A DNA stretch of 6,682 nucleotides, taken from Chitinophagaceae bacterium (GTDB lineage: Bacteria; Bacteroidota; Bacteroidia; Chitinophagales; Chitinophagaceae). Positions 6,128-6,682 of the stretch are shown here, in pieces (within the stretch, counting starts at the first letter, position 1; each line of letters starts with the position of its first letter). Under the pieces are notes generated by a model. The model did not search any database, had not been told where the DNA came from, and saw nothing but the letters and a program-made list of their open reading frames with translations. A program made the translations under genes and the position numbers. The stretch covers positions 1-6,682 of the forward strand of contig CANLED010000111.1 in the NCBI GenBank assembly GCA_947489175.1, read 5' to 3'.

Positions 6128-6682
6128 TTACCCGTTTTTTGTTACATTAATTTTCAGTGAGATCCCGTTGATATCTGTCTCTTCACCTTGTTCCAACACA
6201 TCAAAAAACAGAATCTTGTCAGCTAAAATTTCGGCGCAAATATATGCATTAAATTGTGTAAATGCGGATTCCAAATTTGGATGACGCTGAATTTCTACCT
6301 TTATGCGGTCGGTTAAGGCTAAATCTAGGTCTTTTCTGATCTTTTGAACCCTATTTACTAGCTCTCTAGCACTTCCTTCTTGCTCCAACTCTGGTGTCAA
6401 TGAAACATCCAATGCAACTGTCAATGCATTTTTAGACGCTACCATCCACCCCTGCACATCTTCGCTTTGTATATCAACTTCATCCTTCAACACTTGAAGA
6501 ATTTCACCATCTACAGAAATCTCAATTGATCCCAATGTTTCTAAACTGCGGATCTCAGGTTGGGAAAGGTTTGCAATAGCAACAGCCGCCAATTTCATCT
6601 TACCACCTAATTTCTTCCCTAGAATTACAAAATTTGCCTTGACTTTTTTTCTGATAAAATCATTATCCGCGGGAAGATATTC
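6128..6682 (-). CDS. ileS: Isoleucyl-tRNA synthetase, C-terminal part (partial)
   Basis: The frame is open to the right edge, giving the last 184 residues of a protein normally over 1,000 aa. The visible N-terminal stretch ('DFIRKKVKANFVILGKKLGG') and 'EGSARELVNRVQKIRKDLDL' match the C-terminal domain (DUF5915-like) of the eukaryote-like IleRS type usual in Bacteroidota. I see no C-terminal zinc-knuckle cysteines of the E. coli type. The enzyme charges tRNA-Ile in the cytoplasm; the catalytic HIGH and KMSKS motifs lie outside the window. An internal ATG at 6598 should not be taken as the start, because the conserved domain continues upstream of it without a stop. The dksA-like gene follows after 5 bp, so both probably share one transcript. 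Confidence 0.92.
   Translation of the reverse strand, partial: EYLPADNDFIRKKVKANFVILGKKLGGKMKLAAVAIANLSQPEIRSLETLGSIEISVDGEILQVLKDEVDIQSEDVQGWMVASKNALTVALDVSLTPELEQEGSARELVNRVQKIRKDLDLALTDRIKVEIQRHPNLESAFTQFNAYICAEILADKILFFDVLEQGEETDINGISLKINVTKNG

Noticed and set aside
6128..6598. A free-standing 156-aa protein starting at the ATG at 6598
   Set aside because: The frame continues upstream to the window edge without a stop and encodes conserved IleRS sequence, so the ATG is internal.
1..6682. Genomic island, mobile element or defence cluster
   Set aside because: No transposase, integrase, tRNA, flanking repeat, phage or defence gene is visible. All seven genes are housekeeping or envelope families of similar composition.

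Overview
The window reads as an ordinary chromosomal segment from a member of the Bacteroidota. Four things point there. The DNA is AT-rich, and several gene starts are preceded by the TAnnTTTG (-7) promoter element typical of that phylum. The transketolase is split. The DksA-family protein has the 'YGICRVSGKLI...RAVPHATLS' C-terminus that I associate with Bacteroidota. The gene pairs ileS-dksA and rbfA-lolC/E-like permease are ones I recall as common there. A Cytophagales-like lineage is plausible, but the sequence alone does not settle it.

Layout, left to right. (1) 1-666, minus: a WecA/TagO/MraY-family polyprenyl-phosphate sugar-1-phosphate transferase, cut by the left edge. (2) 667-852: a 186-bp divergent intergenic region with one -7-like box on each strand. 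(3) 853-1686, plus: the N-terminal (thiamine-diphosphate-binding) half of a split transketolase, with no C-terminal half next to it. (4) 1688-3283, minus: a tight two-gene unit of rbfA (ribosome maturation) followed with no spacer by a LolC/LolE-type ABC permease. It ends 1 bp from the transketolase stop. (5) 3358-5178, plus: an MsbA-like ABC exporter with its own promoter overlapping the upstream in-frame start codons, which moves the start to 3358. (6) 5198-5223: a 10-bp perfect hairpin at the convergent junction, a candidate terminator. (7) 5214-6682, minus: the 3' end of ileS followed 5 bp later by a DksA/TraR-family gene whose protein carries a long histone-H1-like Lys/Ala/Pro tail.

Functionally this is a housekeeping neighbourhood: envelope polymer and lipid export (WecA-like, MsbA-like, Lol-like permease), translation (RbfA, IleRS), central carbon metabolism (transketolase) and probable transcriptional or nucleoid control (DksA-like). 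I see no mobile element, CRISPR array, toxin-antitoxin, defence cassette, tRNA or rRNA. No gene-free stretch exceeds 186 bp.

The most unusual item is the DksA-family protein. Its basic tail has lysines at a strict five-residue period, and the four zinc-ligand positions read Cys-Ser-Ser-Ser with the canonical spacing kept exactly. I did not find a convincing new multi-gene system.
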